Positions 11,463 through 26,183 of a DNA stretch of 64,000 nt are shown piece by piece (position 1 is the first letter of the stretch; every line of letters starts with the position of its first letter). The notes beneath the pieces were generated by a model. The model saw only the letters and a list, made by a program, of their open reading frames with translations, ran no database searches and was not told where the DNA came from. The position numbers and the translations under genes are program-made. Location: NCBI RefSeq assembly GCF_009982895.1, contig NZ_WXZL01000004.1, positions 1-64,000 on the forward strand, in the 5' to 3' direction. This stretch comes from Deinococcus alpinitundrae (GTDB lineage: Bacteria > Deinococcota > Deinococci > Deinococcales > Deinococcaceae).

Positions 11463-12656
11463 ATGAGCGATCTGCGCCCCGGTGAGAAGCGTCCCCTGAC
11501 CCAGACCCGGTTTGAGCTGCACGTGCAACACGACCTGCCGGGCCTGGACCTGAGCCTCTTCGCGCTCAGCGGCGAGCGCCTGATGGCCGGAGACGAAAGC
11601 ATCGTCTTTTACAACAGTCCAGCGCTGCCCAGCGGCGGCGTCACGGGGCGCTTCAGCGAGTTCGAGGCGCACTTCAGCATTGACCTGACCCGGCTCGGCA
11701 GCGCCACTGGCATCGGCCCCGATACCGGCAGCGTCGAGCGCCTGATGCTGACCGCCAGCCACGACGAGTGGCCGCTCAAGCGGGCCGGCCATCTGCGGGC
11801 CGAGGTCGCAGGACTGGTGTTCGAGCCACTACCCACACTCCAGAACGAGAAGGCCGCCATGCTGCTGGAATTTTACCGCTACCGGGGCGAGTGGCGCGTC
11901 GCCGCCATCGGGGAGGGGTTCGCGGGCGGACTGGCCGACCTGATCGCGCTGTTCGGCGGCGAGGTGGAGGAGACGCCCGCGCCTGCCTCCACTCGCGCCG
12001 TCGCCGCGCTCGCCCAGCCCAGCCCGGACCGCCTCAACTTGGTCAAGGTGGTCAGCCTGAGCAAGTCACTGAGCCTGGAAAAAGGCGAGCGGGTGTCGCT
12101 GTGCAAGGAAGACGGCGCGCCCGAACTCGGCCGCGTCAGCCTGGGCCTGGGCTGGGACGCGGCCAGCGACAGGAACATCGATCTGGACGCCGGGTGCCTG
12201 CTATTTGATGCTCAGTTCAAGCACCTGGAAACGGTGTTTTTTATGCGCCTGAACAGCAGCAACAACTCGGTCAAGCACTCCGGCGACAACCTGACCGGTG
12301 AGGGCGAGGGCGACGACGAGGTGATCGAGGTCGATCTGAGCGCCGTGCCGGAGCGGGCGGTTCATCTGGTGTTCGTGGTCAACTCGTTTTCGGGCCACAA
12401 GTTCAGCGACGTGAAGCGGGCTTTTTGCCGCCTGTTTATCATTGGGTCGGGCCACGAACTCGCCCGTTTCGATCTCAGCGGCGGAGAAGCCACCACCGGT
12501 ATGCTGATGGCCCGCCTGAGCCGCTCAGACAGCGGGCGTCAATCTGGCGGCTGGCAGATGACGGCCCTGGGCCTCAGCGCACCGGGCATGACCGCACGCG
12601 GCAGCATCAAGCGGGCGCAGCAGGAACTGCGGGAAGCGCGGGAAAAAGGCGGGTAG
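11463..12656 (+). CDS. Tandem TerD-domain protein
   Basis: 397 residues with two TerD-like domains. The first covers about residues 10-155; the second, about 195-390, is canonical: SLEKGERVSLCKED, LGLGWD, DIDLDAG-like DRNIDLDAGCLLFD, and VFVVNSFSGHKFSDVK. TerD domains bind calcium through the acidic D-x-D loops and occur in tellurite and stress resistance clusters, where their biochemical role is unclear. Here it stands alone without terZ, terA, terB or terC. TACACT ends 6 bases before the ATG (leaderless). The stop is 6 bases from the convergent coaX stop. Confidence 0.85.
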   Translation: MSDLRPGEKRPLTQTRFELHVQHDLPGLDLSLFALSGERLMAGDESIVFYNSPALPSGGVTGRFSEFEAHFSIDLTRLGSATGIGPDTGSVERLMLTASHDEWPLKRAGHLRAEVAGLVFEPLPTLQNEKAAMLLEFYRYRGEWRVAAIGEGFAGGLADLIALFGGEVEETPAPASTRAVAALAQPSPDRLNLVKVVSLSKSLSLEKGERVSLCKEDGAPELGRVSLGLGWDAASDRNIDLDAGCLLFDAQFKHLETVFFMRLNSSNNSVKHSGDNLTGEGEGDDEVIEVDLSAVPERAVHLVFVVNSFSGHKFSDVKRAFCRLFIIGSGHELARFDLSGGEATTGMLMARLSRSDSGRQSGGWQMTALGLSAPGMTARGSIKRAQQELREAREKGG

Positions 12657-12662
12657 CAGGTC

Positions 12663-13481
<819 letters not shown>

Positions 13482-13516
13482 GCGGGCAGTCTAGAGCCGC
13501 TGGAGCGGCTGACGGG

Positions 13517-13975
13517 TTACTGGCCGCCGGACGGCTCGGCGCTGCGCCTGCCCTCGCGGCGCGGATGCTCGTTGAGGCGGGTCCAGAACTCGGAGGTGGC
13601 GCTGAGGGTGTTCAGGAACTGCTCGAACTCGACCGGCTTGACCACGTAGGCGCTCGCGCCGCGCGCGTAGCAGGCGCGGATGTCGCGCTCCTCGCGGCTG
13701 GTCGAGAGGATGACCACCGGCAGCCCGGCCAGCCTCGGCTGCTCCCGGATGGCCTCCAGGACCGCCAGACCGTCCATCTGCGGCATGTTGAGATCGAGCA
13801 GCACCACGTCCGGCAACTGCTCGCCGCTCACCTGACCCAGCAGCCGCATGGCTTCCTGACCGCTGCGCGCCACGATCACTTCCGGCGAGCGCCCGGCCTT
13901 TTCGAAAGCGATCAGTGCCAGTTCCAGATCGTTGGGATTGTCGTCTACCAGTAGTATTCGCCCGCGCGCCTGCAT
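13517..13975 (-). CDS. Single-domain response regulator (Rcp1/CheY type)
   Basis: 152 residues forming one receiver domain and no output domain. The acidic pocket D11-D12, the phosphoacceptor D61 in VVLLDLNMPQMDG, the switch serine/threonine in VVILSTSREERDI and the lysine in YVVKPVEF are present. The Rcp1 group partners phytochrome-like or other hybrid kinases; no kinase is adjacent. The start at 13975 is supported by GGAGGA seven bases upstream. A short Ser/Arg-rich tail follows the domain. Confidence 0.9.
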   Translation of the reverse strand: MQARGRILLVDDNPNDLELALIAFEKAGRSPEVIVARSGQEAMRLLGQVSGEQLPDVVLLDLNMPQMDGLAVLEAIREQPRLAGLPVVILSTSREERDIRACYARGASAYVVKPVEFEQFLNTLSATSEFWTRLNEHPRREGRRSAEPSGGQ

Positions 13976-14228
13976 CGTCTTCCTCCACCCGGCTGAGCTG
14001 CCCCGACTTCTCACCAATCTTTACCTGCTCTTAAGTTTAGCGGACCTTTATGATGGAGATGTGCCGGGAAGTCACGGTCCGCCGCTCAGAAGACCTGGCG
14101 CAAGCGGCTGGACCTCCGGCAGGGCGGCAAGCAGGCGGTGCGCAGACGGTGAGCCGGACCCCTGACAGCGGCCTAGACGGAGCGCCGCGCACAGGCCATC
14201 TGGGGCCGCCGCACTCTAAACTCTAGAG

Positions 14229-15721
<1,493 letters not shown>

Positions 15722-15813
15722 ACATCGCCTGCCGCTGCTGGCCTGCTGTCACCCGCCGGGGAACGGCAAGTCAAGGGCTGCACGGTTTCCCACGTATGGC
15801 GGCGCAGTCCGTT

Positions 15814-15819
15814 TACAAT
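15814..15819 (+). promoter_or_regulatory. Likely -10 element of prs
   Basis: TACAAT matches the consensus at five of six positions and lies 73 bases before the prs start; no convincing -35 is seen. The resulting leader would contain the GGAGGAG ribosome binding site. Confidence 0.45.
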
Positions 15820-15892
15820 AATGCAGCACGCCTCCCACCGCCCGCTTCGGCCCTTTCGCCCGGTATTCCATTTCCCGGAGGAGACTTCTTTC

Positions 15893-16855
<963 letters not shown>

Positions 16856-16861
16856 ACAAGA

Positions 16862-16905
16862 AAAGACATGAGCGGCCACCTCGACGGGTGGCCGCTCACG
16901 TCTTT
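16862..16905. terminator. Rho-independent terminator between prs and the DUF427 gene
   Basis: Twelve-base-pair perfect stem (16869-16880 with 16887-16898), extended by AAAGAC/GTCTTT outside one mismatch, loop TCGACG. Works for both converging genes. Confidence 0.88.
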
Positions 16906-16914
16906 GTTACCGCT

Positions 16915-17196
16915 TCAGGCCTTGACTTCCACACCCTTCCAGAACGCCAGACGGTCGGTGATCTCCTTGGCGGCGTCCTTGGGCTGCGGGTAGTACCAGG
17001 CGGCGTCGGGGTTGCTCTTGCCGTCCACCGTCAGGGTGTGGTAGCTGGCTGTGCCTTTCCAGGGACACACCGAATGGGTCTGGCTGTCGGTCAGGTACTC
17101 GCTCCTGACACTACTGCGCGGAAAGTAGTGGTTGCCTTCCACGACCACCGTGTCGTCACTCTCGGCAATCACCTGATTGTTCCAAATGGCTTTCAT
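16915..17196 (-). CDS. DUF427 family protein
   Basis: 93 residues that match the small DUF427 fold: KAIWNNQVIAESDDTVVVEGNHYFP, then SVCPWKGTASYHTL and the C-terminal WYYPQPKDAAKEITDRLAFWKGVEV. The function of the family is unknown. TAGACT lies 7 bases before the ATG (leaderless). It precedes the secreted propeller gene on the opposite side of a short gap, same strand order, with no overlap. Confidence 0.9.
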   Translation of the reverse strand: MKAIWNNQVIAESDDTVVVEGNHYFPRSSVRSEYLTDSQTHSVCPWKGTASYHTLTVDGKSNPDAAWYYPQPKDAAKEITDRLAFWKGVEVKA

Positions 17197-17259
17197 GGGT
17201 CCGAGTCTAGAAGGCTTGGGCGGCCGGGTGTGTCGGGAAGCTGACGGTTGGACAGATCC

Positions 17260-19035
17260 TTATTTGCCGGGCCGCTCGATCACGTCGGGAAACTCCTTGA
17301 CGGGCCGGATCGGCAGCAGACCCGGCAGATCGAGCTTGAAGCTGAGCGCCGCCGCCGTGCCGAGTTGCAGGCTGTAGACCCCGCCGGAGTAGGTATTGAC
17401 GCCCGCCACACCCCCGACCTGGAGGCGCTCCAGATCGGCCAGCGCCAGCCAGGGACCACGCTGGGTACCGGCACCCAGAAAGCGCAGGGGCAGGGTGCTG
17501 ATGTCCTTGCCGCGCTGAACCGTCACGCTGCGCGGCGTCTGCAGCGTGACGCTGGCCCCCAGCGCCCCCAGTACTTCCGGCAGCGGCACCACGATCTGGC
17601 CATGGTCGGCCCTGGCCCTCGCGCCTGCCGTCTGGGCCAGCGCGGCAGGGTCCGGCGCGGGAACGGGCGGCTTGACAGCGGCCGGGGGGACTGGAGCCGC
17701 CGCAGGCTGGGTCGGTGCTTGGGCAACCGGTGGTTTGGTGACGGGTGTCTGGGCGACGGGCGGCTGTGACGCTGGAGCGGTTGGAACCGCAGGCGGCTTG
17801 ACCGGCTGGGCGGCAGGAGCCTGGGCCACCACCGGCGGCTGGGTGACTGGCGGCTGGGCAGCCAGGGCCAGCGCCTTGAGGGCAGCGGGGCGCTTGAGGG
17901 TCGTCAGGCTGGCAGCCTCGGTGTCGCTCAGGCGACGGCCCGCGCCGGACGCGACGCTGCGGTAGGAGGTCCAGGGACCGTCGGCCAGCGGTGCAAAGCC
18001 TGACACGGCGCTGAGCTGACCGCTGGCGGCGGCAAAGTAGAGGGTCCCGGCGGGGCTGGCGTTCACGCTGGTGTCCATCCGCTCGCCCACCTTGAGGGTC
18101 CACAGCGCCTGCCCCCCCCCGCCGATGGCGTGCAGCTTACCGCCCATGTCGCCCACCAGGAGCGTGCCGCCCGCGAGTTCGGCGGCTGGGGCCGCCACCG
18201 CCGCGCCCGCCGGATACACCCAGGCGTCCTTGCCCTCGGTGCTCAGGGCGTAGACGTTGCCGTCGTAGCTGCCCACCACCACCAGATTCTGTGAGGTGAC
18301 AATCGGGCTGGCGTTCACGAACGAGGCGGTGGCCCGTGACCACCTGAGCTCGCCGCCGGGAGTCAGGCTATAAATTTTCTTGTCACCGGAGCCGAAGTAC
18401 AGATTGCCCACCGCGTCGAGGGCCGGACTGCTGAACACCGTGCCGCCGGTCCGGAAGCGCCAGCTCAACTGACCGTCCGCCGTTAGGGCCACCACCTGAT
18501 TGCCCTGGGTGCCGAACACGACGCTGCCGTCCGGCGTGACGACCGGCGAGCTGAAGACCGGTGCGCCGACCTTGTACTTCCACAGCTGCCCGCCCTGGGC
18601 ATTCAGGGCGTACACCGTGCCGCCGCTGCTGGCGACAATGATGCTGCCGTCGGCGCGCAGGGTGGGCGAGGCATAGAGGTCGCCGTCGAGGCGTACGCTC
18701 CACAGCTTCTGGCCTTTGGCGTCAATGGCGTACAGGGTGTCGTCGTAGGCCACCGCCAGCGTCACATTCTGTGGCGTGATGACCGGCGCGGCGCGGCCAA
18801 TGTCGCCGAGCGCGAAGGCCCAGACTTCCTTGCCGCTGCTGTCGAAACGGTGGAGCTTGGCATCCGAGCCGATCAGCACCACGTCGCCGTTGTCGGCCAC
18901 GCTCAGCGCGCTGAGAGCCTTGACATTCTTCGACCAGCTCAGGGCAGGCGCGGCGGCCTGGGCAGTAGAGAGCGCAGCAACGATCAGCAAAGACGGGAAA
19001 AGCAGCGCACGAAGCACAAAACGGGTCGGCGTCAA
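17260..19035 (-). CDS. Secreted PQQ-like beta-propeller protein with a C-terminal stalk domain
   Basis: 591 residues from a TTG start (19035) supported by AAAGGAG eight bases upstream. After a signal peptide ending near LSTAQA, seven or more BamB/PQQ-like repeats follow, each of about 40 residues with the pattern DG-x-V-Y-A-L-x-x-x-G-x-x-x-W. A linker of about 90 residues rich in Pro, Ala and Val (repeated PPV-Q-P units) leads to a C-terminal domain of about 110 residues like the copper-amine-oxidase N-terminal (stalk) domain. Probably periplasmic or envelope-attached; the ligand is unknown. Divergent from a small secreted protein gene. Confidence 0.8.
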   Translation of the reverse strand: MTPTRFVLRALLFPSLLIVAALSTAQAAAPALSWSKNVKALSALSVADNGDVVLIGSDAKLHRFDSSGKEVWAFALGDIGRAAPVITPQNVTLAVAYDDTLYAIDAKGQKLWSVRLDGDLYASPTLRADGSIIVASSGGTVYALNAQGGQLWKYKVGAPVFSSPVVTPDGSVVFGTQGNQVVALTADGQLSWRFRTGGTVFSSPALDAVGNLYFGSGDKKIYSLTPGGELRWSRATASFVNASPIVTSQNLVVVGSYDGNVYALSTEGKDAWVYPAGAAVAAPAAELAGGTLLVGDMGGKLHAIGGGGQALWTLKVGERMDTSVNASPAGTLYFAAASGQLSAVSGFAPLADGPWTSYRSVASGAGRRLSDTEAASLTTLKRPAALKALALAAQPPVTQPPVVAQAPAAQPVKPPAVPTAPASQPPVAQTPVTKPPVAQAPTQPAAAPVPPAAVKPPVPAPDPAALAQTAGARARADHGQIVVPLPEVLGALGASVTLQTPRSVTVQRGKDISTLPLRFLGAGTQRGPWLALADLERLQVGGVAGVNTYSGGVYSLQLGTAAALSFKLDLPGLLPIRPVKEFPDVIERPGK

Positions 19036-19116
19036 AATGGATTCTCCTTTACATTCTCTTAAAGCAGTTGATCTGGGTATGGTAAATCGTAGACGCCCGC
19101 ACACTAGCGTCTTAAG

Positions 19117-19614
<498 letters not shown>

Positions 19615-19637
19615 GCAGAGCAAAAAAGAGCAAGGAA

Positions 19638-19669
19638 AGCGGGCCGCCCAATACTCTGGGCGGCCCGCT
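19638..19669. terminator. Rho-independent terminator
   Basis: Perfect 13-base-pair stem AGCGGGCCGCCCA / TGGGCGGCCCGCT, loop ATACTC, between the converging small secreted gene and the binding-protein gene. Confidence 0.88.
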
Positions 19670-19685
19670 CGATTTGGTTTGAAGG

Positions 19686-20831
<1,146 letters not shown>

Positions 20832-20916
20832 AAGGAACCTCCAGAGGAAGAACTCACCCGCCGATTTCAGCAACACTGACCTGAAAAACGGCGACATTGA
20901 ACGATGTGGGTGAGTC

Positions 20917-20945
20917 ATGGTGGCACGCGCGCCGCACGCTGTCAA
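20917..20945 (-). promoter_or_regulatory. Candidate promoter of the orphan binding-protein gene
   Basis: Minus strand: perfect TTGACA (20940-20945), 17-base spacer, weak -10 CACCAT (20917-20922), giving a leader of about 80 bases before ATG 20831. Confidence 0.45.
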
Positions 20946-21034
20946 ATGCCCAGGTCACGCTGCTCGACGCCGTGCTGGACGGAAATTTTTTGTTGCACAA
21001 TAAGCCGAAGGCGGCGCAGTGTGGCGGACGCGGC

Positions 21035-21985
21035 TCAGTCGCCCTGACCGCTGGCCGTTTCGATTGCTTGCAGTTCGGCGGCAATCTGGGCAGCCACCAC
21101 CGCGTTGTTCCTGACCAGGGCAATATTGGCTGTGAGGCTGCGGCCCCCGGTGATCTCCACGATGCGGCCCAGCAGGTAAGGGGTGGTGTCCTTGCCCTTG
21201 ATGCCCCGCTCGGCCATATCCGAGAGCGCCTGCTCGATCACCGGGTCGATCTCGGCGCGGCTGATCTCGGCCTCCGCCGGAATCGGGTTGGCGATCAAGA
21301 CTCCGCCCCCCGTGCGGCCCGGCAAGGTCAGCGACCACTGGGCAAACAGAGCGCGGGCCACCCCGGAAGCGTCTTCGACCATCAGCGGCGCACCGAAGCC
21401 CGACTCACGGCTGTAAAAGGCCGGGAACCCGCCGGCGCCAAACCCGATCACCGGCACGCCCTGGGTTTCCAGGTACTCCAGCGTCAGGCCGATGTCGAGA
21501 ATGCTCTTGACCCCGGCGCTGACGACCGCCACCGGCGTGCGGGCCAGTTCCATCAGGTCGGCGCTGATGTCGAAGGTCTGCCCGGCTCCCCGGTGAACGC
21601 CCCCAGTGCCCCCGGTGGCGAACACCCGAATACCCGCGAGTGCGGCCACCCGCATGGTGGTGGCCACAGTGGTGGCGCCGTGACCGCCCATCGCCACTGT
21701 CATGGGCAGATCACGCACGCTGATCTTCTGCACGGCCTTGTCGGTGCCGAGGATTTCGAGTTCGTCGTCGCTCAGGCCCGCCTTGAGCCGCCCGGCGATC
21801 ACGGCGATGGTGGCGGGCACGGCTCCGGAGAGGCGAATCAGGCTCTCGACCTCGCGGGCGGTTTCCACGTTCTGCGGGTACGGCATGCCGTGACTGATGA
21901 TGGTGCTTTCCAGCGCCACCAGCGGGCGGCGGTCTTGAATGGCCTGGGCCACTTCGGGCGCGAAATCGAGCAGGGGATGAGGCAT
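21035..21985 (-). CDS. psuG: Pseudouridine-5'-phosphate glycosidase
   Basis: 316 residues. PsuG splits pseudouridine 5'-phosphate into uracil and ribose 5-phosphate. Family motifs are plain: VALESTIISHGMPYPQN near the N-terminus, GGTGGVHRGAG, VVSAGVKSILDI, GRTGGGVLIANPIP and TPYLLGRI. The start ATG 21985 has TACCCT 7 bases upstream, matching the leaderless pattern; a TTG ten codons earlier is less likely. The upstream gene on the same strand encodes a PfkB-type kinase, the partner expected to phosphorylate pseudouridine. Confidence 0.93.
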   Translation of the reverse strand: MPHPLLDFAPEVAQAIQDRRPLVALESTIISHGMPYPQNVETAREVESLIRLSGAVPATIAVIAGRLKAGLSDDELEILGTDKAVQKISVRDLPMTVAMGGHGATTVATTMRVAALAGIRVFATGGTGGVHRGAGQTFDISADLMELARTPVAVVSAGVKSILDIGLTLEYLETQGVPVIGFGAGGFPAFYSRESGFGAPLMVEDASGVARALFAQWSLTLPGRTGGGVLIANPIPAEAEISRAEIDPVIEQALSDMAERGIKGKDTTPYLLGRIVEITGGRSLTANIALVRNNAVVAAQIAAELQAIETASGQGD

Positions 21986-22020
21986 GCCGATCAGGGTAAC
22001 GGGTTTGCGGGGCAAATGGT

Positions 22021-23007
22021 TCAGGGGTCTGTGTCAGTGGTCTGGGACCGCAGGGCAGGCACCAGCACCGCCCGACCCCGCTCGGCCAGCAGCAGGGCGG
22101 GCGACAGACCAGGCCGCACCGCGCCCGGCGCTTCGATGGTCAGCGCGGCACAGAGGTGGGCCTGCTTCAAAGCTTCGGGCCACGCCTGGCCGTGCCAGCA
22201 AGCGGCGATCAGCCCGGCCAGCAGGGCGTCGCCCGCCCCGGTCACATCCTGCACCTGCGCCTCGTAGGCGGGCGTGGCGATCGGCGGCCCCTCCCCCACC
22301 AGCCAGCTGCCGCGCTGGCCGAGGGTGATCAGCACGTATTCAGCCCCGCGCTGCCGCAGTTGCCGGGCGGCGTCCAGGAGGGCGCCTTCTTCCGCGTCGA
22401 TCAGGTCCAGCCCGGTCAGTGCGGCGAGTTCGGCCCGGTCGGGACTGAGCAGCCACAGCGGGCGCGCGGGCGAGAGCAGCTCTCGCAGCCGCCCGGCTTT
22501 GGGCGCGCTGACCGGCTCCAGCACGCTGGGCACGCCGCGCTGGGCCGCTTCGTCCAGCAGCCGGGCCACCACCTCGGGCGGCAGGTTGGCGTCCACGATC
22601 AGGGCGCTGGCGCTGCCCAGGGCACTGGCCCAGTGCTGCGCGTCGGCGTCGGTCAGGCCAGCGGTCAGGGCCATGCTGCTCAACCCGGCGTGGAGTTCGC
22701 CCTGCTCGGTCAGGACCGCCAGGTAGCTGCCGCTGGGGCCGTCTCTGCGCAGCACCCCCGACATGTCCACCCCGCTGGCGGCGGTGAAGCTCAGCAGGCT
22801 GTGGCCGAAGGCGTCGTCGCCCACCACCCCCAGCAACCGGGTCGGCACGCCGAGCTGCGCCAGATTCTGCGCCAGATTGCGGCCCACCCCGCCGGGCGAG
22901 AAGGTCGTGTGGGCGGGGTTGCTGGTGCCGAGTTGCAGCGGCGCGGGCAGGCGGCTGAGAATATCGGTGTTGAGACCACCCGCCACCACCACCGGCCCGG
23001 ACTTCAT
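22021..23007 (-). CDS. psuK: PfkB family carbohydrate kinase, probable pseudouridine kinase
   Basis: 328 residues of ribokinase fold. [12 protein letters not shown] at the start, the [15 protein letters not shown] substrate loop (about residues 39-53) and the [15 protein letters not shown] signature with catalytic Asp near residue 264 are present. Substrate assignment to pseudouridine comes from the position directly upstream of psuG (36 bases between), the usual psuK-psuG pairing, and from the N-x-G-GVGRN loop; ribose or other nucleoside kinase remains possible. Start ATG 23007. Confidence 0.8.
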   Translation of the reverse strand: MKSGPVVVAGGLNTDILSRLPAPLQLGTSNPAHTTFSPGGVGRNLAQNLAQLGVPTRLLGVVGDDAFGHSLLSFTAASGVDMSGVLRRDGPSGSYLAVLTEQGELHAGLSSMALTAGLTDADAQHWASALGSASALIVDANLPPEVVARLLDEAAQRGVPSVLEPVSAPKAGRLRELLSPARPLWLLSPDRAELAALTGLDLIDAEEGALLDAARQLRQRGAEYVLITLGQRGSWLVGEGPPIATPAYEAQVQDVTGAGDALLAGLIAACWHGQAWPEALKQAHLCAALTIEAPGAVRPGLSPALLLAERGRAVLVPALRSQTTDTDP

Positions 23008-23053
23008 CACCTGTCTTCCACTCTGCTTGGACTCACCGCCGCACAATACAGGC

Positions 23054-23470
23054 ATGAAGCTGCCCGACGCCCTCGCCCGCGAGATCATCGCCTCGCACCA
23101 GCAGCGCCCGCGCAATGTCGGCACGCTGCCGGACGCGCCTCACGCCGAGCGCCAGAATCCCGGCTGCGGCGATCAGATCACGGTCTGGGTTCGTCTGGAG
23201 AGCGAGCGACTGCGCCTGAGCTTCGAGGGCAAAGGCTGCGCCATCTCGCAGGCCAGCGCCAGCTTGATGACCGAGCGGCTCGGCGGCCTGACCCGCCCTC
23301 AGGCGGCGGAGGTGGCCGCCCAGTTCCGGGCGATGGTGCAGGGCGAGCCGCCCGCCGAGACGCTGGGCGAACTGGCGGCGCTTTCGGGCGTCAGCAAGCT
23401 GCTGGCCCGCCGCCGCTGCGCCCTGCTGGCCTGGGACGCACTGGCGCAGGCGCTGGGCGACGCCACTTGA
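23054..23470 (+). CDS. SufU/NifU-like iron-sulfur cluster scaffold
   Basis: 138 residues. Three conserved cysteines with the usual spacing are visible: [20 protein letters not shown] and [12 protein letters not shown], with Asp next to the first. SufU proteins act as zinc-dependent sulfur-relay partners of the cysteine desulfurase SufS or as scaffolds. No sufBCDS genes are adjacent. CACAAT ends 6 bases before ATG 23054. Divergent from the PfkB kinase gene. Confidence 0.88.
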   Translation: MKLPDALAREIIASHQQRPRNVGTLPDAPHAERQNPGCGDQITVWVRLESERLRLSFEGKGCAISQASASLMTERLGGLTRPQAAEVAAQFRAMVQGEPPAETLGELAALSGVSKLLARRRCALLAWDALAQALGDAT

Positions 23471-23507
23471 AGGCCAAAGCCGGCACGCTCAGAACTACAC
23501 CCCGGCT

Positions 23508-23526
23508 TGCTATTCCGTAAATAGCA
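23508..23526. promoter_or_regulatory. Inverted repeat in the ruvB promoter
   Basis: TGCTATT-CCGTA-AATAGCA, a perfect 7+7 inverted repeat, sits over the -35 region of the ruvB promoter (its -10 TACACT is at 23536-23541). It is a candidate operator. It does not match the published radiation/desiccation response motif of Deinococcus (TTATG-N7-CATAA) exactly. Confidence 0.5.
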
Positions 23527-23548
23527 GAATTGAGCTACACTGAGCAGT

Positions 23549-24553
<1,005 letters not shown>

Positions 24554-24565
24554 AGCTATCAACGA

Positions 24566-24598
24566 AAACGGCCGCCTCGATCATGAGGCGGCCCGTTT
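24566..24598. terminator. Rho-independent terminator after ruvB
   Basis: Stem AAACG-GCCGCCTC / GAGGCGGC-(C)-CGTTT, 13 base pairs with a single bulged C, loop GATCAT, between converging genes. Confidence 0.82.
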
Positions 24599-24609
24599 GG
24601 CGATGGGTT

Positions 24610-25431
24610 TCAGGCGCTGGGAATCTTGATGACCTGGCCGGCCTGAATGGCATCGGGGTTGGAAATGTTGTTGAAGTGGGCGATGTCCTTGTAGCGCATG
24701 GCGTCGCCGAAGTACTTCTGGGCGATGGCGCTAAGGGTGTCGCCCGCCTTGATGGTGTAGGTGGCGTCACCGCTGGCCGCGTCACGGTCCTTGTGCATTT
24801 CCTTGGCCTGGGCGACCACCTTGAGGTCGCTCACATCCACGCCCGCCACGCCGGCCACACCGCGCGCGACCTGCTCGGCCAGCCGCTGCTCGTGGTCGCT
24901 GTCGACTGCGCCGCGCAGAATGACGCTCTTGCCGCTTTGCAGCACGTCAATGGGGTCGTCGGCCAGTTCGCCGTTGCTGCGAATGGCATGGTAGACGGCT
25001 TTGGCGATTTTGCTGCTCTCGACCGCTTGGGCGATGGCGTCGTCGGCGCTGGTGCTCTTGCTGACCGGGCTAGGCACCGGGTCGCTCTGCATGACGCTGC
25101 CGCCCTGTGAGCCGGTTTCGGTGACGCTGCTGGCGTCGTCCTGCGTGCTGCCGACCTCAACGCTGCCCACCTCAACACTGGGCGTGGGCGCGCTCACCTG
25201 CACCTCGCTGGCCTGCTGGGCCACCAGCCCGCTGATGTCCACATTCTTGACGCCATTGATGCCCTCGGCGATCACCGTGACGAGCTGGCCGTAGCGGTCG
25301 GTGGGCACCATACCCGAAACCGCCACGTTGCCGCCGCTTTCGCTGACCTGGAGTCCCAGATCCTTGAGATGGGGCTGGGCGTTGAGAGCTTCCTTGACGC
25401 GATCTGCCGTCGATTTTCCAAAGGGCCACAT
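24610..25431 (-). CDS. BON-BON-LysM protein
   Basis: 273 residues. Two BON domains (about residues 10-70 and 145-210), separated by a Ser/Val-rich linker with a small repeat (SVEVGSVEVGS), precede a C-terminal LysM domain (YTIKAGDTLSAIAQKYFG...GQVIKIPSA, about 225-273). The layout recalls E. coli Kbp (YgaU), a potassium-binding BON-LysM protein, but with two BON domains. No signal peptide is evident. TACCCT lies 6 bases before ATG 25431. Confidence 0.85.
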   Translation of the reverse strand: MWPFGKSTADRVKEALNAQPHLKDLGLQVSESGGNVAVSGMVPTDRYGQLVTVIAEGINGVKNVDISGLVAQQASEVQVSAPTPSVEVGSVEVGSTQDDASSVTETGSQGGSVMQSDPVPSPVSKSTSADDAIAQAVESSKIAKAVYHAIRSNGELADDPIDVLQSGKSVILRGAVDSDHEQRLAEQVARGVAGVAGVDVSDLKVVAQAKEMHKDRDAASGDATYTIKAGDTLSAIAQKYFGDAMRYKDIAHFNNISNPDAIQAGQVIKIPSA

Positions 25432-25678
25432 GGGTTCAGGGTACCCTGCCGGAAGTTCAGAATGTAAGAAGATTACTTTTGATGAAGAATTGTTCCGGGC
25501 GTTCCTCATCTCGACAGGGTCGAGGCATCATCAATGGCGAAACACTTTTCCAGTACAGGGTGTGACTTTTTTCTCACCTTGCTTCCTTCCCTTCGCCTGC
25601 TGCCCTGGTCAGGCGGAGGCTCTGCCTGAGAGCAGACACGAAAGGGAAAGCTATTGCGGCAATCCTGAGAAAAGCGAC

Positions 25679-25707
25679 TTGTCATTCTGCCCAAAACGTA
25701 ATACAAT
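25679..25707 (+). promoter_or_regulatory. Sigma-A type promoter
   Basis: TTGTCA (25679-25684), 17-base spacer, TACAAT (25702-25707): one of the best consensus matches in the window. The start codon at 25718 is 10 bases past the -10, so the leader would be only a few bases. The rest of the 286-base gap (25432-25717) shows one small hairpin (CGCCTG/CAGGCG, 25594-25615) and no gene. Confidence 0.75.
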
Positions 25708-25717
25708 CGCCCGAGTT

Positions 25718-26164
25718 ATGACGTACGCTCTCCAATCCGCAGCCCGCCAGCATATCGAAAGCCGGTTCCGGGCAGCCATTGACCGCGACATCAGCGGAGT
25801 GGCCGCCGACGAGTGCCTGATGCGCGGGCTGATCACGCCGGAAGGCACCCCGGCAGCGCGGCTGTGCCTGGGCAGCCATCCCGCCGTGAGCGATCTGCTG
25901 TTCCGTCAGCTGGCCCTCGACTGGGACGCTGTGGTATATGTCTACGACGGCACGCGCGGCGAGCAGTCGCGCTACCTCAAGGCCAAGCTCGACCTCACGG
26001 TGGCGCTGGCGGCGAGCGGCGACGAGCTGACCCCCGCCGTCGAGCAGCACCTGGACGCGGCGCACCGGGCGCTGGAAAAACTCTGGCGGGTGTGGGCTGG
26101 GTATCAGGCGACCACCACCGACGATCTGGCGCGGGCGGTGGACGAGTTCGGGGAAGTGGGCTAA
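25718..26164 (+). CDS. Hypothetical protein
   Basis: 148 residues, no family recognised. It is soluble and largely helical, with Trp-rich C-terminal helix KLWRVWAGYQATTTDDLARAVDE. ATG 25718 is chosen because a strong promoter ends 10 bases before it, while the longer open frame upstream crosses that promoter. Convergent with purB. Confidence 0.7.
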   Translation: MTYALQSAARQHIESRFRAAIDRDISGVAADECLMRGLITPEGTPAARLCLGSHPAVSDLLFRQLALDWDAVVYVYDGTRGEQSRYLKAKLDLTVALAASGDELTPAVEQHLDAAHRALEKLWRVWAGYQATTTDDLARAVDEFGEVG

Positions 26165-26183
26165 CCAGACGAGAAGTCCGGCT

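Noticed and set aside
14053..14226. 57-codon frame before hisF
   Set aside because: Mostly Gly, Ala and Pro, no ribosome binding site, and it runs through the hisF promoter.
23508..23526. Canonical radiation/desiccation response motif at ruvB
   Set aside because: The repeat has the wrong half-sites and spacing for TTATG-N7-CATAA; kept only as a variant operator candidate.
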